Assembly: GCF_030291135.1 (NCBI RefSeq)
Contig: NZ_CP127409.1
Span: 62,001-126,000 of the forward strand
Origin: Rhodanobacter thiooxydans
GTDB lineage: Bacteria > Pseudomonadota > Gammaproteobacteria > Xanthomonadales > Rhodanobacteraceae
Reading direction: 5' to 3'
DNA: 64,000 nucleotides
Below the pieces are notes generated by a model. The model saw nothing but the letters and a program-made list of their open reading frames with translations. It searched no databases and was not told the origin of the DNA. Within the stretch, counting starts at the first letter, position 1. Each line of letters begins with the position of its first letter. Shown in pieces: positions 17,476 to 26,295 of the stretch. The translations under genes were made by a program, and so were the position numbers.

Positions 17476-17494
17476 GCGCACTACACTCGTGCGC
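17476..17494. promoter_or_regulatory. Candidate LysR operator
   Basis: A perfect dyad GCGCAC-N7-GTGCGC in the 144-bp gap between the adaptor gene (minus) and the LysR gene (plus), centred about 40 bp upstream of the LysR start. Size and place fit a LysR-type binding box controlling both genes, but no experimental site from this subfamily is known to me that matches it. Confidence 0.4.
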
Positions 17495-17525
17495 CACAGT
17501 CACGAATCGACGAGGAATTGAAACC

Positions 17526-18497
17526 ATGGAAGACTTTTCCGCCATTTCGACCTTCGTCCGCGTGGTCGAGGCCAAGAGTTTCGCCGCCGCCGCCAGCCAG
17601 CTGGGCATGACCCCGTCCGGGGTCAGCCGCGCCGTCTCGCGGCTGGAAGCCCAGCTCGGCGCGCGGCTGCTGTTCCGTTCCACCCGCTCGCTGCGCCTGA
17701 CCGACGACGGCGCCTCGTTCCATGCGCGCTGCAAGGAGATCCTCGCCGACCTGGCCGAGGCGACCGAGGCGCTGAACTTCGCCAACAGCAAGCCGACCGG
17801 CAAGCTGCGCGTGGGCATCTCGTTGTCGGTAGGCCGCGCCGCGGTGATTCCGCGCCTGACCGAGTTCGAGCAGCGCTACCCGGACATCCGGCTGGAGCTG
17901 TCGATGAGCGACTCGCCGGCGGATCTCAACGGCGAGGGCCTGGACTGCGCGATTCGCGTCGGCGAGCTGGAGGATTCCAGCCTGATCGCGCGCAAGATCG
18001 GCTACCTCAGCAACGTGGTGTGCGCCTCGCCCGAGTACCTGCGCAAGTACGGTGCGCCACGCAGCATCGAGGACCTCAAGGATCACCGCTGCATCAACTA
18101 CGTCTACCCGAATGGCCGTCCGCGCCAGTGGCAGTTCGACACGCCGGGCGGGCAGATGAGCGTGGACATCGACGCGCACATGCTGATCAACGACGGCGAA
18201 TCGGTTTTGCAGGCGGTGGCGGCGGGCCTGGGCATCACCCAGGTGCCGCGCATGCTGGCGGCGTGCCTGCTGGAGAAGGGCATGCTCGAACGGGTGATGA
18301 CCGACACCCACTCCACCGGCAAGCCGGTGTGGATCGTCTATCCGCAGAAGAAGCACCTGTCGGCCCGCGTGCAGGCCTTCATCGAATGGGTGCGCGAGCT
18401 GTTCGATCGCACCAACCAGCCAGGCCAGGATGCGATCGGTGCGCTGAAGATGGTGCCGAAGCCGGCGCGCCAGAAGGCGCCGGCCGAAGCGGCGTAG
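17526..18497 (+). CDS. LysR family transcriptional regulator
   Basis: 323 residues from ATG 17526. The winged-helix domain occupies residues ~1-60 (FSAISTFVRVVEAKSFAAAASQLGMTPSGVSRAVSRLE), followed by the linker and effector domain (TGKLRVGISLSVGRAAVIPRL...). The subgroup resembles DsdC/AaeR-like regulators (LDCAIRVGELEDSSLIARKIG). A Lys/Ala tail ends the protein. Divergent placement from the efflux operon suggests it controls that operon, much as MexT controls MexEF-OprN in Pseudomonas (family knowledge; control here is inference). Confidence 0.93.
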   Translation: MEDFSAISTFVRVVEAKSFAAAASQLGMTPSGVSRAVSRLEAQLGARLLFRSTRSLRLTDDGASFHARCKEILADLAEATEALNFANSKPTGKLRVGISLSVGRAAVIPRLTEFEQRYPDIRLELSMSDSPADLNGEGLDCAIRVGELEDSSLIARKIGYLSNVVCASPEYLRKYGAPRSIEDLKDHRCINYVYPNGRPRQWQFDTPGGQMSVDIDAHMLINDGESVLQAVAAGLGITQVPRMLAACLLEKGMLERVMTDTHSTGKPVWIVYPQKKHLSARVQAFIEWVRELFDRTNQPGQDAIGALKMVPKPARQKAPAEAA

Positions 18498-18506
18498 AGC
18501 TTCCTT

Positions 18507-18530
18507 CGCGGCCGCGCGCGCCCGGCCGCG
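18507..18530. terminator. Possible bidirectional hairpin between converging genes
   Basis: CGCGGCCG at 18507-18514 pairs with CGGCCGCG at 18523-18530 across an 8-nt loop, in the 39 bp between the LysR stop and the UppP stop. There is no strong U-tract, so termination is plausible rather than certain. Confidence 0.35.
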
Positions 18531-18536
18531 GCAGAC

Positions 18537-19334
18537 TCAAGCGCCGGCCGGCACCAGCAACAGCAGTGCCACGCCGAAGGCGATGCGGTAGATGGCAAAC
18601 GGGGTGAAAGTGTGGCTGCGGATGTAGCCGAGCAGCCACTTCACCGCGATAAACGCCACGATCGCCGAAATCACGAAGCCGATCACCAGCGCGCTCCAGT
18701 CCTCGTGCGCGGCACCGCCGTCCTTCACCACTTTCAGCAGCTCGTAGCCGGTGGCTGCGTACATGGTGGGAATGCCGACCAGGAAGGCGAACTCGGTGGC
18801 CGCCGCGCGGTTGCTGGTGCCGAACAGCATGGCCGCGAAGATCGTCGCGGCCGAGCGCGAGGTGCCGGGAAAGATGCCGGCGATCATCTGCGCAATGCCG
18901 ACCAGGATCGCTACCTTCCATGTCACCGTGCTGCGCTCGGGCTGGCGCGCGGCCAGCCGCTCGGCGGCGATCATCCACAGGCCGCCGATCACCAGCGCCC
19001 AGGCGACCGGGGTCACCGTCTCGGGCAGCTTGAAGCCCAGCTTCACCGCGATGAGGCCGAGCACGGCGGTGATCAGGAAGGCCACGACCAGCTTCAGCAG
19101 GTAGTCGCGGTTGGCCGGGTCGCGCCACTGCGTCAGCAGCTGCCAGATGCGCTTCCAGTAGATCAGCGTGACCGCCAGGATCGCGCCGGCCTGGATGCCG
19201 ATGTTGAACAGATCCGAGCGCGCACCCAGCCCGAACTTCTCCGCGATCAGCAGGTGGCCGGTCGAGGAGATCGGCAGAAATTCGGTGATGCCTTCGATGA
19301 TGCCGAGCAGGATGACGTGGAGCAGGTCGGTCAC
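18537..19334 (-). CDS. uppP: Undecaprenyl-diphosphatase UppP (BacA)
   Basis: 265 residues from a GTG at 19334 giving (M)TDLLHVILLGIIEGITEFLP. Signature motifs: EGITEFLPISSTGHLLI near residue 15-30 (Glu-rich catalytic segment) and PGTSRSAATI around residue 165, plus about eight membrane helices. The enzyme removes the terminal phosphate from undecaprenyl diphosphate, recycling the carrier for peptidoglycan and O-antigen, and confers bacitracin tolerance. No in-frame ATG fits, and the length matches the family. The frame continues upstream without similarity. Confidence 0.95.
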   Translation of the reverse strand: MTDLLHVILLGIIEGITEFLPISSTGHLLIAEKFGLGARSDLFNIGIQAGAILAVTLIYWKRIWQLLTQWRDPANRDYLLKLVVAFLITAVLGLIAVKLGFKLPETVTPVAWALVIGGLWMIAAERLAARQPERSTVTWKVAILVGIAQMIAGIFPGTSRSAATIFAAMLFGTSNRAAATEFAFLVGIPTMYAATGYELLKVVKDGGAAHEDWSALVIGFVISAIVAFIAVKWLLGYIRSHTFTPFAIYRIAFGVALLLLVPAGA

Positions 19335-19457
19335 GGGCGGGTCCGTTGGCGGGGTGGGAACGCGCCGTCGAACGGATCGCCGGCATGAAGCGCCATAGCT
19401 TACGGGTTTTGCCCTTATGCGGGGTGGCCGCGGGCTGGGCGGCCCGCCGCACCGCGC

Positions 19458-19472
19458 GCACCGGAACAGTGC
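19458..19472. promoter_or_regulatory. NtrC-type binding site upstream of porin-glnK-amtB
   Basis: GCACCGGAACAGTGC fits the NtrC consensus GCAC-N7-GTGC with both half-sites perfect. It lies about 100 bp upstream of the sigma-54 promoter at 19570, the usual enhancer distance. Extra GTGC half-sites follow at 19492 and 19501. The rest of the 361-bp gap (19335-19695) shows no gene. Confidence 0.7.
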
Positions 19473-19569
19473 AAACCGGCCGCCGCGACGGGTGCAGATG
19501 GTGCTAACGCGGGACGCGGCTGGTCCGTCACGGCGGCGCCGATGCAGCCACGGCAACGGCTTCCGCCCA

Positions 19570-19585
19570 TGGCACGTGGCTTGCT
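19570..19585 (+). promoter_or_regulatory. Sigma-54 promoter of porin-glnK-amtB
   Basis: TGGCACGTGGCTTGCT matches the RpoN consensus TGGCACG-N4-TTGCW at every fixed position, with GG (-24) and GC (-12) ten bases apart. The start codon of the porin gene is about 110 bp downstream. Together with the NtrC site this predicts nitrogen-starvation control. Confidence 0.85.
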
Positions 19586-19695
19586 GAGGTGGTGATGAGC
19601 CATGCGGTCGCATGGACATGTCGCGGTAGCCCATGGACGTCTGGACGTCTGGACGGCCATCACCGCAACGCCATCACCGAGGGGCGTGGCCGACG

Positions 19696-20457
19696 ATGAA
19701 ACGAAATTGGATATCCGCGTCGGCCATCGTGCTGTGCTGCGCCGCCTCCGGCCCGGTGCCGGCGCAGGCGGACGAAGTGCCAGCCAGCCAGTGGCTCGGC
19801 AGCGCCGGCGCGGTCAGCGACTACCTTTTTCGCGGGCTCTCACAGACCAACCGCCAGCCTGCTGTGCAGGCCGGCGTCGAATTCGATCATGCCAGCGGCT
19901 GGTACGTGGGCGGCTGGGGCAGCAATGTCAGCTGGCTGTCCGATGCCTCGACCTCCGCGGCGCCGGTTTCCAGCAGCGTGGAGCTCGACCTCTACGGCGG
20001 CTGGCGCGGCAGCCTTGGCGGCGGCTGGAGCTATGACGTTGGCGTGTACCGCTACCAGTACCCCGGCAGCTACCCGGCGCGCTTCACTTTGCCCGACACC
20101 ACCGAGGGCTATGTCGCGCTGGCCTGGAAAAGCGTGTCGCTGAAGTACTCGTACGCCTTCACCGACCTGTTCGGCTACGCCGGCAGTGGGCATAGCGGCT
20201 ACCTGGACCTGTCGTGGAACCAGCCATTCGCACCGGGCTGGCTGCTCAACGCGCACGTCGGCCACCAGCACGTGGCGAACGTGCCCGGCGCCTCGTACCG
20301 CGACTGGAAGCTGGGCGTGACCCGGACCTTCGGCAGCAGCTGGTCGGTGGCGCTGGGTTACTGCGACACCAACGCGAACGCGTCGATCTACACCAATGCG
20401 CGCGGTCACTACCTGGGCCGCGCCACCGCGCTGCTGAGCGTGGCCAGGTCGTTCTGA
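19696..20457 (+). CDS. TorF-family putative outer-membrane porin, first gene of the glnK-amtB operon
   Basis: 253 residues. A signal peptide (MKRNWISASAIVLCCAASGPVPAQA) precedes a beta-barrel with alternating aromatic strands: AVSDYLFRGLSQTNRQPAVQAGVEFDHASGWYVGGWGSNVSW, then ELDLYGGWRG, YDVGVYRYQYPG and a terminal SVARSF with the C-terminal Phe of outer-membrane barrels. The DYLFRG.SQT motif marks the TorF/TIGR02001 family. It lies 24 bp before glnK behind the sigma-54 promoter, so it is probably a nitrogen-stress pore for ammonium or small nitrogen compounds (inference). Confidence 0.85.
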   Translation: MKRNWISASAIVLCCAASGPVPAQADEVPASQWLGSAGAVSDYLFRGLSQTNRQPAVQAGVEFDHASGWYVGGWGSNVSWLSDASTSAAPVSSSVELDLYGGWRGSLGGGWSYDVGVYRYQYPGSYPARFTLPDTTEGYVALAWKSVSLKYSYAFTDLFGYAGSGHSGYLDLSWNQPFAPGWLLNAHVGHQHVANVPGASYRDWKLGVTRTFGSSWSVALGYCDTNANASIYTNARGHYLGRATALLSVARSF

Positions 20458-20820
<363 letters not shown>

Positions 20821-20842
20821 CCCGAAGCACGCGAGGTTTTCC

Positions 20843-22165
20843 ATGAAAGAGTTCAGGTTCCATCGCGGCATCGGTGCGGGTCTGGCCCTGGCCCTGGCCG
20901 CGCCGATGCTGCACGCCACCGCGGTCGTGCCGCTGGTCGACAAGGGCGACGTGGCGTGGATGCTCACCTCCACCCTGCTGGTGCTGCTGATGACGGTGCC
21001 GGGACTGGCGCTGTTCTACGGCGGCCTGGTGCGTGCGAAGAACGTGCTGTCGGTGCTGATGCAGGTGCTGACGGTGTTCTCGCTGCTGCTGCTGCTGTGG
21101 GTGGCGTACGGCTACAGCCTCGCCTTCAGCGGCGGCGGCGCGGTGATCGGCAACTTCCACAAGCTGTTCCTGCACGGCGTGACGAAAGACACGCTGGCGG
21201 CCACCTTCAGCGCTGGCGTGGCGCTGCCGGAGTACGTGTTCGTGGCGTTCCAGGCCACCTTCGCCGGGATCACCGGCGCGCTGATCGTGGGCGCGTTCGC
21301 CGAGCGTATGCGTTTCCGCGCGGTGCTGCTGTTCGTGGCGATCTGGTTCACCTTCGCCTACCTGCCGATCGCGCACATGGTGTGGGCGGGGCCAAACGGT
21401 TTCCTGTTCGCCCGGGGTGCGCTGGATTTCGCCGGCGGTACCGTGGTGCACATCAACGCCGGCGTGGCCGGCCTGGTCGGCGCCTGGTTCGTCGGGCCGC
21501 GGCTGGGCTTCGGCCGCGAGCCGATGAAGCCGCACAACGTGACGTTCACCATGGTCGGCGCGGCGTTGCTGTGGGTGGGCTGGTTCGGCTTCAACGCCGG
21601 CTCCAACCTGGAGGCGAATGCGGGCGCGGGGCTGGCCTTCATCAACACCTTGCTGGCCGCGGCGGCGGCGGTGCTGGCGTGGCTGGCGGTGGAGGCGGTG
21701 GTGCGCGGCCACGCGTCGATGGTGGGCGGTGCCTCCGGTGCGGTGGCCGGCCTGGTCGGGATCACTCCGGCCTGCGGCACGGTGGGGCCGATGGGCGCGA
21801 TCGTGATCGGCGCCGTGGCCAGTTTCTGCTGCGTATGGGGCGTCACCGGGCTGAAGAAGCTGCTGCGCGCGGACGATGCGCTGGACGTGTTCGGCGTGCA
21901 CGGCGTCGGCGGCATCGTGGGCGCGCTGCTGACCGGCGTGTTCACCGCGCCGGCGCTGGGCGGCACCGGCGCGGCGGACTATTCGGTGCTCCACCAGCTC
22001 GGCGTGCAGATGCTGGGCGTGGGCATCACCGTCTTCTGGAGCGGCGTGGTTTCGATGCTGGCCTACCTGGCGGTGAAGGCGGTGTTCGGCCTGCGCGTGT
22101 CGTACGAGGCGGAGCGCGAGGGACTGGACATTACCTCGCACGGCGAAAGCGCCTACGATGGGTGA
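20843..22165 (+). CDS. amtB: Ammonium transporter AmtB
   Basis: 440 residues with a cleavable-looking N-terminal signal (GLALALAAPMLHA) and 11 membrane helices. Characteristic Amt segments: ALFYGGLVRAKNVLS, the twin histidines in VVHINAGVAGLVGA and VFGVHGVGGIVGALLTG, and GWFGFNAGSNLEA. It conducts ammonium inward under nitrogen limitation and is gated by GlnK. The ATG at 20843 is chosen; one at 20801 overlaps glnK and adds a charged, non-family N-terminus. Confidence 0.96.
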   Translation: MKEFRFHRGIGAGLALALAAPMLHATAVVPLVDKGDVAWMLTSTLLVLLMTVPGLALFYGGLVRAKNVLSVLMQVLTVFSLLLLLWVAYGYSLAFSGGGAVIGNFHKLFLHGVTKDTLAATFSAGVALPEYVFVAFQATFAGITGALIVGAFAERMRFRAVLLFVAIWFTFAYLPIAHMVWAGPNGFLFARGALDFAGGTVVHINAGVAGLVGAWFVGPRLGFGREPMKPHNVTFTMVGAALLWVGWFGFNAGSNLEANAGAGLAFINTLLAAAAAVLAWLAVEAVVRGHASMVGGASGAVAGLVGITPACGTVGPMGAIVIGAVASFCCVWGVTGLKKLLRADDALDVFGVHGVGGIVGALLTGVFTAPALGGTGAADYSVLHQLGVQMLGVGITVFWSGVVSMLAYLAVKAVFGLRVSYEAEREGLDITSHGESAYDG

Positions 22166-22200
22166 GGCCGCCGGTCGGCGGGTGTGATGACAGAGCCAGG

Positions 22201-22231
22201 ATGGTGCAATGTGCCAGCCATATTGCACCAT
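22201..22231. promoter_or_regulatory. NtrC-like inverted repeat upstream of glnA
   Basis: ATGGTGCAAT at 22201-22210 and ATTGCACCAT at 22222-22231 are perfect inverted arms with centres 21 bp apart. TTGCACCA/TGGTGCAA is the NtrC half-site sequence, here with the half-sites pointing the opposite way round to the usual compact dyad. It lies about 75-100 bp upstream of the glnA sigma-54 promoter. The same half-sites recur at the ntrB start (43699-43734). Confidence 0.6.
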
Positions 22232-22303
22232 CATGCCGCTTGCAGCTGCCTTGCCGTCACCGTGACATCCGCCAAGCCGTTGTCAGACAAGGGTTCTGCC
22301 CGG

Positions 22304-22319
22304 TGGCATGGACCTTGCC
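22304..22319 (+). promoter_or_regulatory. Sigma-54 promoter of glnA
   Basis: TGGCATGGACCTTGCC keeps the -24 TGGCA and -12 TTGC boxes of RpoN promoters with ten bases between GG and GC. It is 36 bp before the glnA start codon, giving a very short leader. It departs from consensus only at the C/T after TGGCA and the last base. Confidence 0.75.
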
Positions 22320-22354
22320 AAAGAACAGTCACCATCCACCTTCGAGGTTGCCCC

Positions 22355-23764
22355 ATGTCCGCCAACAAAGTGCTCGACCTGATCCAGGAGCATGAGGTCG
22401 AGTTCGTCGACTTCCGCTTCGCCGACATGCTCGGCGTGCACCACCACGTCACCTTCCCGGCCCACGCGATCGACGAGTCGACGTTCGAGGACGGCAAGAT
22501 GTTCGATGGCTCCTCGATCACCGGCTGGAAGGGCATCAACGAGTCGGACATGATCCTGCTGCCCGACCCGGATACCGCCCACCTCGACCCGTTCAGCTCG
22601 CACACCCAGCTGATCCTGCACTGCGACGTGCTGGAGCCGTCGACCATGCAGGCCTACGGCCGCGACCCGCGCTCGATCGCCAAGCGCGGCGAGGCGTTCC
22701 TGAAATCCACCGGCATCGCCGACACCGCGTTCTTCGGCCCGGAGCCGGAGTTCTTCATCTTCGACTCGGCACGCTGGCAGAACGATCCCGGTCGCGTGTT
22801 CTACGAGATCGGCTCGGAAGAGGCGGCATGGTCGTCGCGCTACAAGTACGACGGCAACAACAGCGGCCACCGCCCGGGCGTGAAGGGCGGCTACTTCCCG
22901 GTCAGCCCGGTCGATTCGCTGGGCGACCTGCGCGCCGACATGTGCAAGGTGCTGGAGTCGCTGGGCCAGAAGGTCGAGGTGCACCACCACGAGGTGGCCA
23001 ACGCCGGCCAGTGCGAGATCGGCGTGAGGTTCAACACGCTGGTGAAGAAGGCCGACGAACTGCTGACGATGAAGTACGTCATCAAGAACGTGGCACACCA
23101 GAACGGCAAGACCGTCACCTTCATGCCCAAGCCACTGGTCGGCGACAACGGCTCGGGCATGCACGTGCACCAGTCGCTGTCGAAGAACGGCGAGAACCTG
23201 TTCGCCGGCGACCTCTACGGTGGCTTGAGCCAGACCGCGCTGTGGTACATCGGTGGCATCTTCAAGCACGCCCGCGCGATCAACGCGTTCGCCAACTCCA
23301 CCACCAACAGCTACAAGCGGCTGGTGCCGGGCTTCGAGGCGCCGGTGATGCTGGCCTACTCGGCGCGCAACCGCTCGGCAAGCTGCCGCATCCCGTACGT
23401 GGCCAGCCCCAAGGGCCGCCGCATCGAGGTGCGCTTCCCCGACCCGATGAACTCCGGCTACCTGGTGTTCACCGCGCTGATGATGGCCGGCCTGGACGGC
23501 ATCATCAACAAGATCGACCCGGGCGCGCCGGCCGACAAGGACCTGTACGACCTGCCGCCGGAAGAGGAGAAGAACATCCCGCAGGTGTGCTCCAGCCTCG
23601 ACGCCGCGCTGGAAGCGCTGGACAAGGACCGCGACTTCCTCAAGGCCGGCGGCGTGTTCACCGACGACTTCATCGACGCCTATATCGAAGTGAAGATGAA
23701 GGAAGTCACCAAGTACCGCGCCAGCACGCATCCGCTGGAGTTCCAGATGTACTACTCGCTCTGA
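22355..23764 (+). CDS. glnA: Glutamine synthetase type I
   Basis: 469 residues from ATG 22355 ([22 protein letters not shown]). Signatures: beta-grasp MFDGSSI around residue 50, catalytic EPEFFIF (about 130), [10 protein letters not shown] (about 266-274), [14 protein letters not shown] loop (about 313-326) and NRSASCRIP. Tyr398 in [11 protein letters not shown] is the adenylylation site, so activity is likely switched by GlnE. It condenses glutamate and ammonia to glutamine. The gene has its own sigma-54 promoter and a strong terminator. Confidence 0.98.
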   Translation: MSANKVLDLIQEHEVEFVDFRFADMLGVHHHVTFPAHAIDESTFEDGKMFDGSSITGWKGINESDMILLPDPDTAHLDPFSSHTQLILHCDVLEPSTMQAYGRDPRSIAKRGEAFLKSTGIADTAFFGPEPEFFIFDSARWQNDPGRVFYEIGSEEAAWSSRYKYDGNNSGHRPGVKGGYFPVSPVDSLGDLRADMCKVLESLGQKVEVHHHEVANAGQCEIGVRFNTLVKKADELLTMKYVIKNVAHQNGKTVTFMPKPLVGDNGSGMHVHQSLSKNGENLFAGDLYGGLSQTALWYIGGIFKHARAINAFANSTTNSYKRLVPGFEAPVMLAYSARNRSASCRIPYVASPKGRRIEVRFPDPMNSGYLVFTALMMAGLDGIINKIDPGAPADKDLYDLPPEEEKNIPQVCSSLDAALEALDKDRDFLKAGGVFTDDFIDAYIEVKMKEVTKYRASTHPLEFQMYYSL

Positions 23765-23788
23765 GCGGGTTGGTCATGCGGTAAAAGC

Positions 23789-23810
23789 AACGGGCGCCTC
23801 GGCGCCCGTT
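23789..23810 (+). terminator. Rho-independent terminator of glnA
   Basis: AACGGGCGCC pairs with GGCGCCCGTT around a 2-nt TC loop, followed by GTCGTTTCG with a short T-run. It lies 25 bp after the glnA stop and separates it from the urea transporter gene. Confidence 0.8.
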
Positions 23811-23914
23811 GTCGTTTCGACAGCAAGCCAGCATCGCTTCGCCGGGAAGTTTTCGCGGTGCTTCCCGTGCAGGCTGCTACTTTAGGATGCGTTCCCACCT
23901 GCGGAGTTCCATCC

Positions 23915-24907
23915 ATGCCCGTGCGGCTCTCTTCAACAGGTCTGGTGCTCGATGGCCATGCGCCGGTGCAGAACCTGCTGCGTTTGCTCGACACCGTCAT
24001 GCGCGGCATCGGCCAGGTCATGTTGCAGAACAACAGCTACGCGGGGGTGCTGTTCCTGCTCGGCATCTTCTGGAACTCGACGCTGTTCGGATGCGCGGTG
24101 CTGGTCGGCACCATGACAAGTACGACCACGGCCATGCTGCTCGGTGCGAAGCCGGCCCTCGTGCGGGATGGCTTGTTCGGTTTCAACGGCGCTCTCGTGG
24201 CGATTGCCGTCATCTATTTCTTGCAGCCGGACGCGCTGACCTGGGCCTATGTGATTCTGGCCGCAGCCTGCACCACGGTGCTGATGGCGGCGATGCTGCG
24301 GTTGTTCGATGTCTGGAAGATGCCCGTGCTCACCGCGCCGTTTGTCTTTACCGCGCTTTGTTTTCTGCTGGCGTGCGCCCGCTTTGGCCGGCTGCATTCG
24401 ACGCATGTGCTGCCCACCGCGGGCTTGCCTAGGGCGGCGGCCATCGTGGAAGGCATCGTAACCACCTCGACGGTGCTGGAAGGCCTGTTCAACGGCATCG
24501 CGCAGGTGTTCTTTCAGGGCAGTGTGATCACCGGCGTGCTGTTCGCCATCGGCCTGCTGATCAGTTCGCGCCGGGCCTTTGTCACCGCGTTGCTGGGCTC
24601 CCTGATCGGCCTGCTGGTGGCCTGGGGCATGGGCGCGGCCGAGCCCGCCATCCGCTCCGGTGCGTTCGGCTTCAACAGCGTGCTGACGGCGATCGCCCTG
24701 GGCAGTGTGTTCCTTGTGCTGGACAAGGCTTCTGCCGCTTACACGCTGCTTGCCACGATCGTCACGGCGGTGGTGTTTGCCGCCATCTCCGCGGCGCTGG
24801 AGCCGCTGGGCATGCCAGCGCTGACGCTGCCGTTCGTGCTCGTCGTCTGGCTGTTCGTCCTGGCTGGCCCGGTTTTCCCGGGGCTGCGACCAGCACCTGC
24901 CGCATGA
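23915..24907 (+). CDS. Urea transporter (UT family)
   Basis: 330 residues, about 10 membrane helices in two homologous halves. The UT signature repeats: VMLQNNSYAGVLFLLGIFWNS and GLFGFNGALVAIA in the first half, QVFFQGSVITGVLFAIGLLISS and GAFGFNSVLTAIALG in the second. Family members form urea channels. Placement after glnA fits urea as a nitrogen source, but no urease gene is in the window and no sigma-54 box is visible in its 104-bp upstream gap. Confidence 0.88.
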   Translation: MPVRLSSTGLVLDGHAPVQNLLRLLDTVMRGIGQVMLQNNSYAGVLFLLGIFWNSTLFGCAVLVGTMTSTTTAMLLGAKPALVRDGLFGFNGALVAIAVIYFLQPDALTWAYVILAAACTTVLMAAMLRLFDVWKMPVLTAPFVFTALCFLLACARFGRLHSTHVLPTAGLPRAAAIVEGIVTTSTVLEGLFNGIAQVFFQGSVITGVLFAIGLLISSRRAFVTALLGSLIGLLVAWGMGAAEPAIRSGAFGFNSVLTAIALGSVFLVLDKASAAYTLLATIVTAVVFAAISAALEPLGMPALTLPFVLVVWLFVLAGPVFPGLRPAPAA

Positions 24908-24967
24908 AGTGGAGGCCTCGCGGGTAACGGATGCTGGCCGAGTCGACGCCGGGCATCAGGTTTCGGC

Positions 24968-26290
24968 TCAGAACGTCACCTGCGTATACAAACCGATGAC
25001 AAAGGCGTCGGGAATGTTGCCGGTGCCGCCCGGGCGGAAGACGTATTGCAGGTTCGGGCGCAGGGTCAGCCAGGGGGTGATCCTCGCGCCGTAGTCGATT
25101 TCGGCGATGCTTTCATAAGTCTGGATGCCGACGCTGCCGGGCGCCACGCTGTCACGGTCGCGCTGGTAGCGGGTCAGCCGCGGGTTGGTACGGCCGCTGG
25201 CGAGCATGAACGAGACCACGTCGTTGTCGCGGCCGGGGAAAGTGCCCTGATAGTGGCCGCCGATCACCCAGAAGTCGCGGAAGCGGGCGGTGGCCTTGTC
25301 GCCGACGCCGGCCATCAGGCCGAGGGTCAGGCCGCGGCTGGAGTTGGGGCCTTCGCGGTAGACCATGCGGTCGGCGATCACGTAGCCGCCGGAGCGGCCG
25401 TTGTGCTGCAGGAAGCCGGCGCCGGTGAGGCCGGCCGGCTGGCCGTTGACGTCGGTATACACGTCCGGCGTGCCGGCGGTGTTGTAGTACGCGCCGAGCT
25501 TGAGGTCGCCGGGCAGCTGGCCGGCGCCGCGACCGCTGCTCCAGCCCAGTTCGACCGGCACGAACACGCCGTGGTGCTTGAGGCTGAGGTTGAAGCCCTG
25601 GTCCTTGTTGCCGGCGTTGGGGTTGTTGAGATACGCGCCGACGCTGACGTAGAAGTTTGGCGTGGCGTGCCACTTCACGTGGCCGCCCCATTGCGCGGTA
25701 GGGAAGTTGTGCGCGCCGCTGTTGGTGGTCATCGCGTTGGCGTGGCCGCAGATGATGCCGTTCTGGAAATTGCAGAACGCCGGCAGCCGCGCGAAGTCGT
25801 CGCCCACCGGCGACCAGCCCAGTTCCGTGAAGACGCGGTGGTCGAGGAAATCCTGCTGCCAGTTCAGCTCGGCGAGGCGGAAATTCTGCCCCGCGCCATA
25901 CAGCTCCTGCACCGAGAACTGGTTGCCGATCGCATCGTTGCTGAGGCTGCGACCATCGCGTTCGGTGACGGTGAACTGGATCTTCGCGTTCGGCACGCCC
26001 CACAGCTTGTCGAGGTCGAAATCCGCGCCGGCGTCGAGTTGCTGGGTGTAGCGCGCGGTCTGCTCGTGGCCGCCAGAGAGGTTGCCCGCGCTTTCGGTGG
26101 CCCAGTGCGCGCGCAGGGTGATGCCATCGTCCTGCAGGCTGCTGCGCGTGCCGCCCCAGTCGCCGGTCAGCGTGGACCGGGTGAGCCAGCCATCGTTGCC
26201 GGTCGACTGCGCCATCGCCGGCAGCGTGCCCAGCCACAGCAGCATGCCGCCGAACACCAGGCCGCGGGTCGTGCAGGATGGATGGCGCAT
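24968..26290 (-). CDS. Carbohydrate-selective porin, OprB family
   Basis: 440 residues from ATG 26290; a signal peptide (MRHPSCTTRGLVFGGMLLWL..AMAQ) leads into WLTRSTLTGDWGGTRSSLQDDGITLRAHW, the OprB family opening. Later pieces (DFLDHRVFTELGWSPVGDDFARLPAFCNFQN, GGYVIADRMVY) and a terminal IGLYTQVTF are typical beta-barrel strands. OprB porins admit glucose and other sugars. It follows the cytochrome gene by 5 bp, as the last gene of the sugar-dehydrogenase operon, suggesting that it brings substrate to the dehydrogenase. Confidence 0.9.
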   Translation of the reverse strand: MRHPSCTTRGLVFGGMLLWLGTLPAMAQSTGNDGWLTRSTLTGDWGGTRSSLQDDGITLRAHWATESAGNLSGGHEQTARYTQQLDAGADFDLDKLWGVPNAKIQFTVTERDGRSLSNDAIGNQFSVQELYGAGQNFRLAELNWQQDFLDHRVFTELGWSPVGDDFARLPAFCNFQNGIICGHANAMTTNSGAHNFPTAQWGGHVKWHATPNFYVSVGAYLNNPNAGNKDQGFNLSLKHHGVFVPVELGWSSGRGAGQLPGDLKLGAYYNTAGTPDVYTDVNGQPAGLTGAGFLQHNGRSGGYVIADRMVYREGPNSSRGLTLGLMAGVGDKATARFRDFWVIGGHYQGTFPGRDNDVVSFMLASGRTNPRLTRYQRDRDSVAPGSVGIQTYESIAEIDYGARITPWLTLRPNLQYVFRPGGTGNIPDAFVIGLYTQVTF

Positions 26291-26295
26291 GAGGG

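Noticed and set aside
13467-18497. A single open + strand frame of about 1,676 codons antisense to the efflux operon and running into the LysR gene.
   Set aside because: High-GC codon bias keeps the complementary frame open. The translation is His/Arg/Gln/Gly/Val-rich without domains until it enters the true LysR gene at 17526.
23811-23914. A sigma-54 promoter for the urea transporter.
   Set aside because: No GG-N10-GC box with acceptable flanks is present in the gap.
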